64,000 bases of DNA from positions 1-64,000 of the forward strand of contig CALWSK010000002.1 in assembly GCA_944384195.1 (NCBI GenBank), written 5' to 3'. This DNA comes from an uncultured Clostridia bacterium. GTDB lineage: Bacteria; Bacillota; Clostridia; Lachnospirales; CAG-274. Made by a program: the position numbers and the translations under genes. Shown piece by piece: positions 28,307 through 40,200 of the stretch; position 1 is the stretch's first letter; every line of letters starts with the position of its first letter. The notes beneath the pieces are model-generated. The model was not told where the DNA came from, searched no databases, and saw only the letters and a list, made by a program, of their open reading frames with translations.

Positions 28307-31300
28307 ATGAGTGCACAAAATAGTGAGCAATCTATAATTTTTGATTCTATAAAAATTGGATTGGCATCTCCTGAAAAAATAAGAGAATGGTCAAGAGGCG
28401 AAGTTAAAAAGCCAGAAACTATAAACTATAGAACTTTAAAACCAGAAAAAGATGGACTCTTCTGTGAAAGAATTTTTGGTCCACAAAAAGACTGGGAATG
28501 TCATTGTGGTAAATTTAAAAGAGTTAGATATAAAGGTATTGTCTGTGATAGATGTGGAGTTGAAGTTACTAAGTCTAAAGTAAGACGTGAGAGAATGGGG
28601 CATATAGAGCTTGCTGCCCCAGTATCTCATATATGGTACTTTAAAGGTATACCAAGTCGTATGGGTATAATACTTGGTATAAGTCCGCGTGCATTAGAAA
28701 AAATATTATATTTTGCAAGTTATGTTGTATTAGACCCAGGTAATACAAATCTTTCTTATAAAGATTTGCTTACAGAAAAAGAATATAGAGAAGCATATGA
28801 AAAATATGGTAATACTTTTACTGTTGGTATGGGTGCAGAAGCAGTAAAAATTCTTTTACAACAAATAGATTTAGAAAAAGAATCTAAAGAGCTTAAAGCA
28901 CAACTTAAAGATAGTACTGGACAAAAAAGAATAAGAATAATTAAAAAACTTGAAGTTATAGAATCTTTTAGAGTATCTAATAATAAGCCAGAATGGATGA
29001 TACTAGATGTACTTCCAGTTATTCCTCCAGATATAAGACCTATGGTTCAGCTTGACGGTGGAAGATTTGCTACTTCTGACCTTAATGATTTATATAGAAG
29101 AGTTATAAATAGAAATAATCGTCTTAAAAGGCTTTTAGAGCTTGGAGCTCCAGATATAATTGTAAGAAATGAAAAAAGAATGCTTCAAGAAGCAGTTGAT
29201 GCTCTTATAGATAATGGAAGAAGAGGTCGCCCGGTTACTGGACCTGGGAATAGAAGCTTAAAATCTTTATCTGATTTATTAAAAGGTAAGCAAGGACGTT
29301 TTAGACAAAATCTTCTTGGAAAACGTGTTGACTATTCTGGACGTTCAGTTATAGTAGTAGGTCCTAATCTTAAAATATATCAATGTGGGCTTCCAAAAGA
29401 AATGGCTATAGAGCTTTTTAAACCTTTTGTTATGAAAAAGCTTGTAGAAGATGGTCTTGCACATAATATAAAATCGGCAAAACGTATGGTAGAAAGACTT
29501 CAAAGCGAGGTATGGGACGTTTTAGAAGAGGTTATAAAAGAACACCCAGTTATGTTAAACCGTGCTCCTACTCTTCATAGACTTGGTATACAAGCATTTG
29601 AACCAGTTTTAGTAGAGGGTAGAGCTCTTAAACTTCATCCTCTTGTATGTACGGCTTATAATGCAGACTTTGATGGTGATCAAATGGCAGTACACGTTCC
29701 TCTATCTGTTGAGGCTCAAGCAGAATGTAGATTTTTACTTTTAGCGCCTAACAACCTTTTAAAACCTTCTGATGGTGAGCCAGTTACTGTTCCTTCTCAA
29801 GATATGGTTCTTGGTATATATTATCTTACTTTAGAGAAAGACGGAGAAAAAGGCGAAGGTAAAGTATTTAAAGATGAAAACGAAGCTATTTTAGCTTATG
29901 ACAATCATGTTGTAAGTCTTCATGCCAAAATTAAAGTAAGAAGAACTCTTATAAATGAGGCCGGAGAAGTAGAAAGCAAAATAGTAGATACTACTGTTGG
30001 TAGAATTATATTTAATGAAGTTATTCCTCAAGATATAGGATTTGTTGATAGAACTAAAGAAGATAAAAAGTTTGATTTTGAGATAGACTTTTTATGTGAT
30101 AAAAAAGCTCTTGGTAAGATAATAAATCGTTGTATAAATAAACATTCTGCTACTGATACAGCTAAGATGCTAGATAATATTAAAAATCTTGGATTTAAGT
30201 TCTCTACTAGAGGAGCTCTTACTGTTTCTGTATCTGATATGGAAATTCCAGAAGAAAAAGAGCGTTTCCTTGAAGAAGCTGATAAAGAAGTAGATAAAAT
30301 AACTAAAATGTTTAGACGTGGTCTTATGACTGATGAAGAAAGACATATAAAAGTTATTAAAGCTTGGGAAAATGCCGATGACAAGATAACAGAAGCTCTA
30401 CTTTCTGGACTTGGTAAATATAACGATATTTATATGATGGCGCATTCTGGTGCGAGGGGGTCTAATAGACAAATTAAACAGCTTGCAGGTATGCGTGGAC
30501 TTATGGCATCTCCTTCTGGGGAAACTATAGAGCTTCCTATCAAAGCTAACTTCCGTGAAGGTCTTACTGTTCAAGAATACTTTATATCTGCTCACGGTGC
30601 TAGAAAAGGTCTTTCTGATACGGCGCTTAGAACGGCAGACTCTGGATATCTTACAAGAAGACTTGTTGATGTATCCCAAGATATTATAATAAGAGAGTTT
30701 GACTGTGCTGAAGAAACAGGAGAAGTTCCTGGTATGTGGGTAAGTGCGTTTATGGACGGACAAGAAACTATAGAACCTCTTTCTGATAGAATTAGGGGAA
30801 GATATTCTGTAGAAGATATTAAAAATCCAGAAACAGGTGAGATAATAGTAAATGCTGATACTATGATAACTCCAGACCAAGCAGAGCTTGTAGAAAACCT
30901 TGGTATTAAAAAAGTGCTTATAAGAAATATTCTTTCTTGTCGCTCTAAAAAAGGAGTTTGTTCTAAATGTTATGGAGCTAATATGGCTAGTGGTAGAGTA
31001 GTTAGAATAGGTGAGGCAGTAGGTATAATAGCTGCTCAGTCTATCGGTGAACCTGGAACACAGCTTACTATGCGTACATTCCATACTGGTGGTGTATCTG
31101 GTGGTACTGACCTTACACAAGGTTTGCCTCGTGTAGATGAGGTATTTGAAGCTAGAAAACCTAAAGGACTTGCTATAATAGCAGAGTTTGGTGGTAGAGT
31201 TACTGTTACTGAAACTAAAAATAAACGTGAAGTTACAGTTGTATCTGATAATGGAGAAGCTAAAGAATATTTAATACCTTATGGTTCTCGTCTTAAAGTT

Positions 31301-31864
31301 ATGAATGGCGATTATATAGAAGACGGTGATGAAATTACAGAAGGTAGTATAAATCCTCATGATATATTAAGAATAAAAGGTATTAGAAGTGTTCAAGACT
31401 ATATGATACAAGAGGTACAACGTGTTTATCGTCTTCAAGGTGTTGATATTAATGATAAACATATAGAAGTTATCGTTAGACAAATGTTAAAAAGAGTTAA
31501 AATTGAAGAGCCTGGGGATACAGAATTTTTACCAGGAAGTCTTATTGACTGGTTAGAATATGAAGAAGTTAATAGACGTATGGAAGAAGAAGGCTTAGAA
31601 AAAGCTAATGGTGTTCGTGTTCTTCTTGGTATAACTAAAGCTTCTTTAGCTACAGAATCTTTCCTTTCTGCTGCTTCTTTCCAAGAAACAACTAAGGTAT
31701 TAACAGAAGCTGCTATAAAAGGTAAGGTAGATCCTCTTATAGGACTTAAAGAAAATGTTATTATAGGTAAGCTTATTCCAGCAGGTACTGGTATGCAAAC
31801 TTATAGAAAAATAGATTTAAAACTTGCTAAAGAGCAAGATAATAAAACAGAAGATATAATGTAA
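28307..31864 (+). CDS. rpoC: RNA polymerase beta' subunit
   Basis: 1185 residues. The N-terminal zinc ribbon cysteines (CHCGKF and CDRCG), the catalytic Mg-binding loop [12 protein letters not shown], the trigger-loop region (MTDEERH, later [21 protein letters not shown]) and the second zinc site ([13 protein letters not shown]) are all present. It lies 21 bases after rpoB, with a terminator ten bases after its stop, so rpoBC forms a two-gene unit. Confidence 0.98.
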   Translation: MSAQNSEQSIIFDSIKIGLASPEKIREWSRGEVKKPETINYRTLKPEKDGLFCERIFGPQKDWECHCGKFKRVRYKGIVCDRCGVEVTKSKVRRERMGHIELAAPVSHIWYFKGIPSRMGIILGISPRALEKILYFASYVVLDPGNTNLSYKDLLTEKEYREAYEKYGNTFTVGMGAEAVKILLQQIDLEKESKELKAQLKDSTGQKRIRIIKKLEVIESFRVSNNKPEWMILDVLPVIPPDIRPMVQLDGGRFATSDLNDLYRRVINRNNRLKRLLELGAPDIIVRNEKRMLQEAVDALIDNGRRGRPVTGPGNRSLKSLSDLLKGKQGRFRQNLLGKRVDYSGRSVIVVGPNLKIYQCGLPKEMAIELFKPFVMKKLVEDGLAHNIKSAKRMVERLQSEVWDVLEEVIKEHPVMLNRAPTLHRLGIQAFEPVLVEGRALKLHPLVCTAYNADFDGDQMAVHVPLSVEAQAECRFLLLAPNNLLKPSDGEPVTVPSQDMVLGIYYLTLEKDGEKGEGKVFKDENEAILAYDNHVVSLHAKIKVRRTLINEAGEVESKIVDTTVGRIIFNEVIPQDIGFVDRTKEDKKFDFEIDFLCDKKALGKIINRCINKHSATDTAKMLDNIKNLGFKFSTRGALTVSVSDMEIPEEKERFLEEADKEVDKITKMFRRGLMTDEERHIKVIKAWENADDKITEALLSGLGKYNDIYMMAHSGARGSNRQIKQLAGMRGLMASPSGETIELPIKANFREGLTVQEYFISAHGARKGLSDTALRTADSGYLTRRLVDVSQDIIIREFDCAEETGEVPGMWVSAFMDGQETIEPLSDRIRGRYSVEDIKNPETGEIIVNADTMITPDQAELVENLGIKKVLIRNILSCRSKKGVCSKCYGANMASGRVVRIGEAVGIIAAQSIGEPGTQLTMRTFHTGGVSGGTDLTQGLPRVDEVFEARKPKGLAIIAEFGGRVTVTETKNKREVTVVSDNGEAKEYLIPYGSRLKVMNGDYIEDGDEITEGSINPHDILRIKGIRSVQDYMIQEVQRVYRLQGVDINDKHIEVIVRQMLKRVKIEEPGDTEFLPGSLIDWLEYEEVNRRMEEEGLEKANGVRVLLGITKASLATESFLSAASFQETTKVLTEAAIKGKVDPLIGLKENVIIGKLIPAGTGMQTYRKIDLKLAKEQDNKTEDIM

Positions 31865-31873
31865 AACAATATT

Positions 31874-31904
31874 AACGACTGTAGAAAATCTACAGTCGTT
31901 TTTT
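31874..31904 (+). terminator. Intrinsic terminator of rpoBC
   Basis: A perfect 12-bp stem AACGACTGTAGA / TCTACAGTCGTT with an AAA loop, then TTTT. Strong for such AT-rich DNA. Confidence 0.93.
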
Positions 31905-31922
31905 ATCATAGAAGGTGCTTAT

Positions 31923-32150
31923 ATGAGTAAAAATGGTGTATATATAGCTTTTGCAATTCTTGTATTAGCTATTATTATAAGTAATATAAAAATTAGTAAA
32001 AATATAGAAAAAATTGATATAAATAGTAGAAACATTGTGAGATATGGAGAAGAAGTTGAAAAGGATGATATAATAAATATAGATGATAGAAAAGAAATTG
32101 TTATAAAAGTTTTTGAAGATGGTTCATATTTAACAAAGAAAATAAATTAA
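31923..32150 (+). CDS. Small single-pass membrane protein, 75 residues
   Basis: The ATG has AGAAGGTG upstream. Residues 5-24 form one membrane helix (YIAFAILVLAIIISNI), and the rest is a charged domain of about 50 residues ending EDGSYLTKKIN. Unrecognised. It lies just after the rpoC terminator and probably depends on read-through or its own weak promoter. Confidence 0.65.
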   Translation: MSKNGVYIAFAILVLAIIISNIKISKNIEKIDINSRNIVRYGEEVEKDDIINIDDRKEIVIKVFEDGSYLTKKIN

Positions 32151-32162
32151 GCCTAAAAATTC

Positions 32163-32191
32163 TTGACTAATATGAATATGCAATGTATAAT
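32163..32191 (+). promoter_or_regulatory. Sigma-A-type promoter of the APC permease
   Basis: TTGACT, 17 bases and TATAAT, 38 bases upstream of the permease ATG. Confidence 0.75.
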
Positions 32192-32229
32192 TTATAAAAT
32201 ATTATTTCTTGAAAAGAAAGGAGAATTCT

Positions 32230-33558
32230 ATGGAGAATGAAAAAAAATATGGGTTATTTACAGCAATAACTATGATAGTTGGTATTGTAATAGGGTCTGG
32301 GATATTTTTTAAAGCAGACGATGTTCTTACATATACCAATGGAAATATCCTATTAGGAATTTTGGTGTTTCTTGTTGCTGCTATAGCTATAATTTTTGGA
32401 AGTTTATCTATATCACAATTAGCAACTAGAACAGATAATCCAGGAGGGCTTATAGCTTATGCAGAAGAATTTATTAATGAAAAAATGGGTTCTGCTTTTG
32501 GTTGGTTTCAAGTATTTTTATATTTACCATCTACTATAGCTGTTGTTGCTTGGGTGGCAGGTATATATATATGTCAGCTTTTTAATATACAAGGAGGCAT
32601 TTTAAATCCTTATACAGTTGGATTTTTAGTTATTGTTTCTTGTTATACTATAAATATATTATCTTCTAAATTTGGAGGATATTTTCAAAATGCTGCTATG
32701 ATAATAAAATTAATTCCATTAGTAGTTTTTGCTATTTTAGGATTTATAAAAGGTGAAGTATCTACAGATATAGCAGCTGATATAGAAGTAATAAAAAGTA
32801 CAGGAATAGGTATAGGGATATTATCTGCTTTTGCACCAATTGCATTTGCATTTGATGGATGGGCAATATCTACATCTATTTGCCACGAGATAAGAGATAG
32901 TAAGAGAAACTTACCTATAGCTCTTATAGTTTCTCCTATAGCTATACTTATAGTTTATGTAGTATATTTTGTTGGGGTTAGTGCTTTTGTTGGTCCAGAT
33001 AGAGTATTAGAGCTTGGTAATGATAGTATAAATGAAATGGCAAATATTTTATTTGGTCCAACAGGTGCTAAGCTAGTTATGATTTTTGTTATAATATCTG
33101 TTTTAGGTACTATTAATGGTGTTAGTTTAGCTATGATAAGAATGCCATACTCTTTAGCTATTAGAAATATGATACCATTTAGTAAACCTATTTCAAAAAT
33201 AAATACTTCTTTAGCTAATCTTCCTTTAAATTCTGCCTTAGTTGCCTTAGCAATTACTTTAGGTTGGTTTTTATTACATTATATAACTCAATCTATAGGT
33301 ATGGAAGGTGATGTTTCAGAAATTGCAGTTTGTTTTAGTTACTTAAATTATTCTATCTTATATTTAGTAATAATTAAGCTTGCTATAAAAGGAGATATAA
33401 AAAGTAAATTTATGGGATATTTTGTACCAATAATGGCTCTTATAGGAGCTGGAATAATTCTTGTTGGTGGTTTTGGAAATCCTATGTTTAAATATTATTT
33501 TATTATTTGTTTATCCGTAATGATAATAGGATATATATATTTTAAACCTAAAAAATAA
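32230..33558 (+). CDS. APC-superfamily amino acid permease
   Basis: About 442 residues, 12 or so membrane segments. The APC signature is at the N-terminus (MIVGIVIGSGIFFKADDVL), and FAFDGWAISTSICHEIRDSKRNLP in the middle is the conserved substrate-region loop of amino acid permeases. I chose the ATG at 32230 with AAAGGAG seven bases upstream; the in-frame start at 32209 lies before that site. The gene stands alone between a promoter and a terminator. Substrate unknown. Confidence 0.9.
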   Translation: MENEKKYGLFTAITMIVGIVIGSGIFFKADDVLTYTNGNILLGILVFLVAAIAIIFGSLSISQLATRTDNPGGLIAYAEEFINEKMGSAFGWFQVFLYLPSTIAVVAWVAGIYICQLFNIQGGILNPYTVGFLVIVSCYTINILSSKFGGYFQNAAMIIKLIPLVVFAILGFIKGEVSTDIAADIEVIKSTGIGIGILSAFAPIAFAFDGWAISTSICHEIRDSKRNLPIALIVSPIAILIVYVVYFVGVSAFVGPDRVLELGNDSINEMANILFGPTGAKLVMIFVIISVLGTINGVSLAMIRMPYSLAIRNMIPFSKPISKINTSLANLPLNSALVALAITLGWFLLHYITQSIGMEGDVSEIAVCFSYLNYSILYLVIIKLAIKGDIKSKFMGYFVPIMALIGAGIILVGGFGNPMFKYYFIICLSVMIIGYIYFKPKK

Positions 33559-33600
33559 GTTAAGACCCACCGTTTTAAAAGGTGGGCTTAACTTATTTTA
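33557..33600 (+). terminator. Intrinsic terminator after the APC permease
   Basis: AAGTTAAG(A)CCCACC pairs with GGTGGGCTTAACTT, with one bulged A, followed by ATTTTATTT. The stem begins inside the permease stop codon. Confidence 0.85.
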
Positions 33601-33766
33601 TTTCAAGTTTTTTAGTATATTTAGTACTAACTAATATTTTATATTATAAAATTTTATATAAAAATTACATATTTTAAATTTAATAATATAATATATAGAT
33701 TATACACTAGTTAATGTATGGATAATTATAAACTTAGATTTTATCTACTATTTTTTATTTTATACA

Positions 33767-34741
33767 TTAGAAGTTATCTTTTAATATTTTTAGTATAATT
33801 TGTTTTTCTTCTTCAGAGTCAACAAATAATCTTTCGCAAATATCTTCTAAATTTGTAATCCCTAAATAATATAGTTTTCTTACCTTTGGTTCTAAAGTTT
33901 TTGAAATACCTTGAGAGATGCCTTGAGAAATGCCTTGAGAGATGCCTTGAGAGATACCTTTTTGTATTCCTATATTTTCGGCAGACTGTAACATGTATTC
34001 AGCAAAACTAAAATCTTGTTCTAGTTCTTCAATACAAATATTATTAATATCTAAATTTTCTTTCATAATATCAAACCTTTCTTCAAGTTTTAAATTACTA
34101 TTTAATAAAGAATGCAAAGTTGTAAATAAAGCATTATCTGTTATCTTATCATTTTTATTTACATATATAAATACACTCTCTATTAAATTCATTTTATGAT
34201 TTCTAGTAATTTTTCCATTATCTGTTTCTTTAGCTATATAATATCTATTAATATATTCTTTACCATCTGTAGGTAAAATCCATATTTGGTAAACTCCTCT
34301 AATATTTTTATAAGCTTTGATAGAACTACTATAATTATTTATATTATCATTTATTATTCTTGAAATATAGGCCAATGCTCTATGTTCTAAGGGATATCCG
34401 GGATATTTATTATTTTGAAATTCAATATTTATCATAAATACATTAACTGTTCCGTCATCAAAAGGTATAGTTGTAAGAAAATCATAAATAAATTCTACAT
34501 TGTTATTTCCCTTAGATTCTGTATTTATACCACTTAGTTTTAAAGATTTATTATCTAAATCGTTTATATTCTCTTTTCCAAGCCTTTTAAATATTTCTTC
34601 TTTACTAAGTTTATCCCCAATATCTTTTATAGAATTTTTTATTAGAAAACTTAATATTTCTTTATAAGAAAAAATATTTTTTATATTTTTATCATATCTT
34701 AGTTTATTATTATATTCTTCAGTATTTATATTATTAGACAT
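33767..34741 (-). CDS. Rpn family PD-(D/E)XK nuclease / transposase-like protein
   Basis: 324 residues. The N-terminal two thirds match the Rpn (recombination-promoting nuclease) family: IFKRLGKENINDL, then a PD-(D/E)XK-type core with VFMINIEFQNN and HRALAYISRIIND, and KMNLIESVFI. Near the C-terminus is a Gln-Gly-Ile-Ser tandem repeat, common in this family, then a short helical tail. AAGGAG precedes the ATG. It starts 12 bases after the stop of the methyltransferase gene, so it probably shares that transcript. Rpn proteins have been linked to anti-phage defence and recombination. Activity here is inferred. See the findings for an internal start. Confidence 0.8.
   Translation of the reverse strand: MSNNINTEEYNNKLRYDKNIKNIFSYKEILSFLIKNSIKDIGDKLSKEEIFKRLGKENINDLDNKSLKLSGINTESKGNNNVEFIYDFLTTIPFDDGTVNVFMINIEFQNNKYPGYPLEHRALAYISRIINDNINNYSSSIKAYKNIRGVYQIWILPTDGKEYINRYYIAKETDNGKITRNHKMNLIESVFIYVNKNDKITDNALFTTLHSLLNSNLKLEERFDIMKENLDINNICIEELEQDFSFAEYMLQSAENIGIQKGISQGISQGISQGISQGISKTLEPKVRKLYYLGITNLEDICERLFVDSEEEKQIILKILKDNF
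33902..33958 (-). repeat. 12-bp tandem repeat in the Rpn gene (Gly-Ile-Ser-Gln)
   Basis: Four 12-bp units plus a partial one encode successive Gln-Gly-Ile-Ser steps. Units differ by one or two synonymous bases. The period is a multiple of three, so slippage would change length without breaking the frame. Confidence 0.9.
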
Positions 34742-34753
34742 ATATTATTCTCC

Positions 34754-35896
34754 TTAGATTTTTCTCTTAGGTGGTTTTTCTCCAAAATATTGGTATAAAT
34801 CTACTTTTACATTTCCATTAAATAATTTTCTTTTTTTGTCTGCTTTTTTACCAAAGAGTTTTTCAAAACCTTCGTGTGAAGTGAGAATATAAGAAGAAAT
34901 AGTTTTATTTTTAGTAAATATCTTGCCCATATCTTTATAAAGTGCTTCTACTTCATCTAAATTTCCTATACGTTCGGCATATGGAGGATTACATATACAT
35001 ACGGCATAATCCATATTAGATAAATTTAGAGAATTTAGAGGTTTTATACTAAATTTTATACAATCATCAACGCCAGCTATTATAGCATTTTCTTTAGCTA
35101 TTTCTATTGCTTTTTTATCTATATCACTAGCTAATATCTTAGGGATTATATTTGTATCTATTTTATTATAGGCTTCTTTTTTACATTCTTTAAGATAAGA
35201 TTTATCTACAAAATCAAAATTTTCAAAGGCAAAATTTCTCATAAGTCCTGGAGCGATATTTTTAGCTATCATAGCAGCTTCTATAGGGATAGTGCCAGAG
35301 CCACAAGTAGCATCTATTAAAACTTTATCTTTTCTATAGTAGCTAAGATATATAAGAGCAGCTGCTAGAGTTTCTTTTAGAGGAGCAGAAAGTTGATTTT
35401 CTCTATATCCTCTTTTGTGTAAACTTGTTCCGCTTGTATCTAAGGATATAGTAACTATATCTTTTAAAAGTGCTACTTGTATTTTATAAGTTGCGCCTGT
35501 TTTTGGAAAGTGTTCTACACCTTTATATTTTTGTTTTAGTTTTTCTATAATAGCTTTTTCGCTAACACTTTGACAAGCGGGTACACTAGATAATTTAGAT
35601 TTTACTGATTTTCCGGATACTATAAAATTTGCATCTTTAGGCAAAATAGAGCCCCAGTCTATAGATTTTACACCTTGGAAGAGCTCTTCAAATTCTGTAG
35701 CTTTAAATTTATTAAGTACAAGTAGTATTCTATCAGCACATCGAAACCAAAGATTAGCATTTACCATATCTTTAAGATTACCGCTAAAATGTACCGCACC
35801 ATCTTCAACAAAAATATCTTTAAAATCTAAAGCTATAGCCTCTTTTTTTACAATAGCTTCAAGTCCAAAAGTTGTAGTAGCAATAAAATTTAACAT
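34754..35896 (-). CDS. THUMP-domain class I SAM-dependent RNA methyltransferase (RlmL/YpsC-like)
   Basis: 380 residues: an N-terminal ferredoxin-like/THUMP region (LNFIATTTFGLEAIVKKE, later KTGATYKIQVAL) and a Rossmann methyltransferase domain with DATCGSGTIPIEAAMIA (SAM loop) and CNPPYAERIG (the NPPY motif of N2-guanine methyltransferases). Homologues methylate a guanine in 23S rRNA; the exact site is not readable. Divergent from tgt and probably co-transcribed with the Rpn gene downstream. Confidence 0.9.
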   Translation of the reverse strand: MLNFIATTTFGLEAIVKKEAIALDFKDIFVEDGAVHFSGNLKDMVNANLWFRCADRILLVLNKFKATEFEELFQGVKSIDWGSILPKDANFIVSGKSVKSKLSSVPACQSVSEKAIIEKLKQKYKGVEHFPKTGATYKIQVALLKDIVTISLDTSGTSLHKRGYRENQLSAPLKETLAAALIYLSYYRKDKVLIDATCGSGTIPIEAAMIAKNIAPGLMRNFAFENFDFVDKSYLKECKKEAYNKIDTNIIPKILASDIDKKAIEIAKENAIIAGVDDCIKFSIKPLNSLNLSNMDYAVCICNPPYAERIGNLDEVEALYKDMGKIFTKNKTISSYILTSHEGFEKLFGKKADKKRKLFNGNVKVDLYQYFGEKPPKRKI

Positions 35897-36043
35897 AAAA
35901 ATTCTCCATTCTACAAATTATTAAGTAAATTATATATCAATAAAATAAAATCTTCAAGAAAAAAATAATTAAGTCTTTATTATATAAAAAAAATATTGTA
36001 TAATGAAAAAGTAAAAAAAATGTAATTAAGTAGAGGTCTAATT

Positions 36044-37177
36044 ATGTATAAACTTTTAAAGACAGAAGGAAGAGCTAAACTTGGAGAGCTACATACAGTC
36101 CATGGAGTTATAAAAACACCTGTTTTTATGAACGTTGGCACTATAGCAGCTATAAAGGGAGCTGTTTCTACTGAAGATTTACAACAGATAAAAACACAAG
36201 TAGAACTATCTAATACTTATCATCTACATTTAAGACCTGGCGATAAGGTTGTTAAAAAACTTGGTGGGCTTCATAAATTTATGGTATGGGACAAGCCTAT
36301 TCTTACAGATTCTGGGGGATTTCAAGTTTTTTCTCTTACGGGGCTTAGAAAGATAAAAGAAGAGGGGGTTTATTTTAACTCTCATATAGATGGCAGAAAA
36401 ATATTTATGGGGCCAGAAGAAAGTATGCAAATACAATCTAATCTTGCATCTACTATAGCTATGGCTTTTGATGAATGTCCACCATATCCTGCCAGTAGAG
36501 AATATATGAAAAGCTCTGTAGATAGAACTACGCGTTGGTTAGAGCGTTGTATAAAAGAGCTAAACCGTCTTAATAGTTTAGAGGATACTATCAATAAAAA
36601 TCAAATGCTCTTTGGTATAAATCAAGGGGGAGTATATGAAGATATTAGGATAGAACACGCAAAGCGTATATCCGAATTTGATTTAAATGGCTATGCAATA
36701 GGTGGGCTTGCAGTTGGTGAGAGCCATCAAGAAATGTATAGAATACTTGAAGAGGTAGTACCTTATCTTCCACAAAACAAACCAACATATCTTATGGGAG
36801 TGGGTACACCAGAAAATATTTTAGAGGCAGTAGAAAGAGGAGTAGACTTTTTTGACTGTGTGTTGCCAGCTAGAAATGGAAGGCACGCAAATGTATACAC
36901 TAATAAAGGCAAATTAAATCTTAATAATGCAAGATATGAGCTAGATGACAGACCTATAGCAGAAGATTGTGGCTGTCCAGTTTGTAAAACTTATAGTAGG
37001 GCATATATAAGACATTTATTTAAAGCTAAAGAGATGTTGGCTATGAGGCTTTGTGTTTTGCATAATCTATATTTTTATAACAATATGATGGAAGAAATAA
37101 GAGATGCATTAGAAAAAGGTGAATTTAAAGTATATAAACAAAGAAGACTTGAAGGCTTTAAAGAAAATAACAAATAG
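36044..37177 (+). CDS. tgt: tRNA-guanine (queuine) transglycosylase
   Basis: 377 residues. Catalytic and binding motifs are present: TPVFMNVGT, LTDSGGFQVFSL (first catalytic Asp region), GGLAVGES, LPARNGRHA (second Asp loop just before), and the zinc site CGCPVCKTYSRAYIRHL. It exchanges guanine-34 for a queuine precursor in GUN-anticodon tRNAs. An extended -10 like TATAAT lies at 35999-36004. It may be transcribed with purL, 33 bases downstream. The queA partner is not in this window. Confidence 0.96.
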   Translation: MYKLLKTEGRAKLGELHTVHGVIKTPVFMNVGTIAAIKGAVSTEDLQQIKTQVELSNTYHLHLRPGDKVVKKLGGLHKFMVWDKPILTDSGGFQVFSLTGLRKIKEEGVYFNSHIDGRKIFMGPEESMQIQSNLASTIAMAFDECPPYPASREYMKSSVDRTTRWLERCIKELNRLNSLEDTINKNQMLFGINQGGVYEDIRIEHAKRISEFDLNGYAIGGLAVGESHQEMYRILEEVVPYLPQNKPTYLMGVGTPENILEAVERGVDFFDCVLPARNGRHANVYTNKGKLNLNNARYELDDRPIAEDCGCPVCKTYSRAYIRHLFKAKEMLAMRLCVLHNLYFYNNMMEEIRDALEKGEFKVYKQRRLEGFKENNK

Positions 37178-37210
37178 GTAATGTGATATTGTTTATAAGG
37201 AGATATTAAA

Positions 37211-40200
37211 ATGGCAAATATAAGAAGAATTTTTGTTGAGAAAAAAGATGGATTTAATGTTGAAGCTAAAAATTTACTTATGGATTTAAGACAAAACTTA
37301 GATATAAAACAGTTGGAAAATGTAAGAATTTTAAATAGATATGATATGGAAGGACTTAGCGATGATACATATCAAAAAGCGAAAGAAATTATATTTTCAG
37401 AGCCACCGGTAGATAAAGTTTTTGAAGAGCAAATTATTATAGACAAAGATGAATTTATATTTGCTATAGAATATCTTCTAGGGCAATATGATCAAAGAGC
37501 AGACTCTGCTATGCAATGTATAGATATTGTATCTAATGAAGATGAAGTTATAGTTAAAAATGCCAAAGTATACATATTTAAAGGAAAATTAAACGATCAA
37601 GATATAGATAAAATTAAAAAATATATATTAAATCCAGTAGATTCTAAGGAAGCTTCTTTACAAAAACCTACTACTTTAAGATTAGAATTTGAAGCACCTA
37701 ATGATGTAGAAATTTTAGATAAGTTTATATATAAAACAAGAGATGAACTAGAAAAAATGTTATCAGATTTGGCTCTTGCTATGACTATAGAAGATTTGAG
37801 CCTTTGCCAAGCTTACTTTAAGGAAGAAAAAAGAAACCCTACTATAACAGAAATAAAAATGATAGATACTTATTGGTCAGATCATTGTAGACATACAACT
37901 TTTACTACAAGACTTAATAATATAGAAATAGAAGATGGATATTATAATAGTCTTATAAATAAAGCTTACAATTTATATCTTAAAGAAAGAGAGAATGTTT
38001 ATAAAGAAAAACAAAAGGACAAAAATATATCTCTTATGGATATAGCTGTTATGGGAATGAAAGCTCTTAAAGAAAAAGGAGTTTTAAACAATCTTGATGA
38101 ATCTGAAGAAATTAATGCTTGTAGTATTGTAGTAGATGTTGATGTAGATGGAAAAAATGAGCCTTGGCTTGTTATGTTTAAAAATGAAACACATAATCAT
38201 CCAACAGAGATAGAGCCTTTTGGTGGGGCTGCTACTTGCCTAGGTGGAGCTATAAGAGATCCACTATCTGGAAGAAGTTATGTATATCAGGCTATGAGGG
38301 TTACAGGTAGTGGAAATCCAACTTTAGATATTAAAGATACAATAAAAGGTAAACTTCCACAAAGGACTATAACAAAGACTGCTAGTAGTGGTTATAGCTC
38401 TTATGGAAATCAAATAGGACTTGCAACAGGGCTTGTATCTGAAATATATGATGATGACTATGTAGCTAAAAGAATGGAAATAGGAGCAGTAATAGGAGCT
38501 AATAAAAAAGAAAATGTAGTTAGAGAACGTCCTAAAAAAGATGATGTTATAATATTAGTAGGTGGGAGAACCGGAAGAGATGGTTGTGGTGGTGCTACTG
38601 GTTCTTCTAAAGAGCATAATGAAGATTCTTTAGCTAGTTGTGGTGCAGAAGTGCAAAAGGGAAATGCTCCTACAGAAAGAAAATTACAAAGACTATTTAG
38701 AGATGAAAAAGTAAGTAAAATGATAAAAAGATGCAACGACTTTGGCGCTGGCGGTGTTAGTGTTGCTATAGGAGAGCTTGCAGATTCTTTAGAAATAAAC
38801 TTAGATTTAGTGCTTAAAAAATATGAAGGGCTTGATGGTACAGAGCTTGCTATTTCTGAATCTCAAGAGAGAATGGCTGTTGTAGTAGACCCTAAAGATG
38901 CCGAAGAATTTATAAAACTTTCTAATAAAGAAAATTTAGAGGCAGTTTGTGTTGCTAAAGTTACTGATGATGGTAGATTAAAAATGTTTTGGAGAGATAA
39001 AGAAATTGTAAATTTATCTAGAAAATTTTTAGATACTAATGGGGCTACTCTTGATATGGACGTTTTTGTAAAAATGCCTAGCAAAATGGAAATGCCTAAA
39101 TCAGATTATAAAGATATAAAAGAGAAATGGCTTAATAATTTAAAAAATTTAAATGTTTGTAGCCAAAAAGGGCTTGTAGAAATGTTTGATTCTACTATAG
39201 GTAGTGGGACTGTGCTTATGCCTTTTGGGGGTAAAAATCAGCTTACACCTATAGAGGCTATGGCTTGTAAAATACCAGTATTAAAAGGAGAAACAACAAC
39301 TGCTACTATTATGAGTTATGGATATAATCCTAAAGTGGCTAAATGGAGTCCGTTTCATAGTAGTGTATATGCCGTTGTAGAATCTGTATCTAAGATAGTA
39401 GCTACTGGCGGAGAATATCAAAATATTAGACTTACTTTCCAAGAATATTTTGAAAAACTTGGTAATGATAAGGAAAAATGGGGCAAACCTTTTTCAGCTC
39501 TTTTAGGTGCTTTATATACACAACTTAGCTTAAAAATTCCTGCTATAGGTGGTAAAGATAGTATGTCTGGAACTTTTAAAGATATAAATGTTCCGCCTAC
39601 TTTAGTTTCTTTTGCTCTTGATGTAGCTAAAACTTATGATATAGTATCTCCAGAATTTAAAGGAGTTAATAATTATATAGTTACATTAAATGCTAAGTAT
39701 GATGAGTATCAAATGCCTGATTTTGAAAATCTTTCTAAAAACTATGAACTTGTATCTAGACTTATAAAAGATAAAAAGATTTTATCGGCTTCTACTATTG
39801 GTTTTGGGGGAATTGGGGCTAGTATTAGTAAGATGTCTCTTGGAAATTATATAGGAGCAGATATTAAAACTAATAATGATTTATTTAATCCAAGTTATGG
39901 TTCTTTTGTATTAGAAATAGACAAATCTTGCGATTTAGAAAAAGAATTAAAAGGGTATGATTATGAAGTTTTAGGAAAAACTATTAACGATACTAAAATA
40001 TCAATAAATAATGAAGTTATAGCTCTTGAAGAAATTCAAAAAGCTTGGTTTGAGACTTTAGAAGAGGTATTTGAAACTAGATATTATAAAGATGCACAAC
40101 CTATAGAACTAGAAGTTAAGCCATATTCTAGTGATAAAAAGTTAAAAAGTAAAATATCTATAGCAAAACCTAGAGTGTTTATTCCTATATTCCCAGGGAC

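Noticed and set aside
30398..31120. 240-residue minus-strand ORF opposite rpoC
   Set aside because: It is a shadow of rpoC: Ser/Thr/Tyr/Arg-rich low complexity, no ribosome binding site, and a fully supported gene on the other strand.
33600..33766. Mobile element end near the Rpn gene
   Set aside because: Rpn proteins are called transposase-like, but I see no terminal inverted repeats or target duplication flanking this gene.
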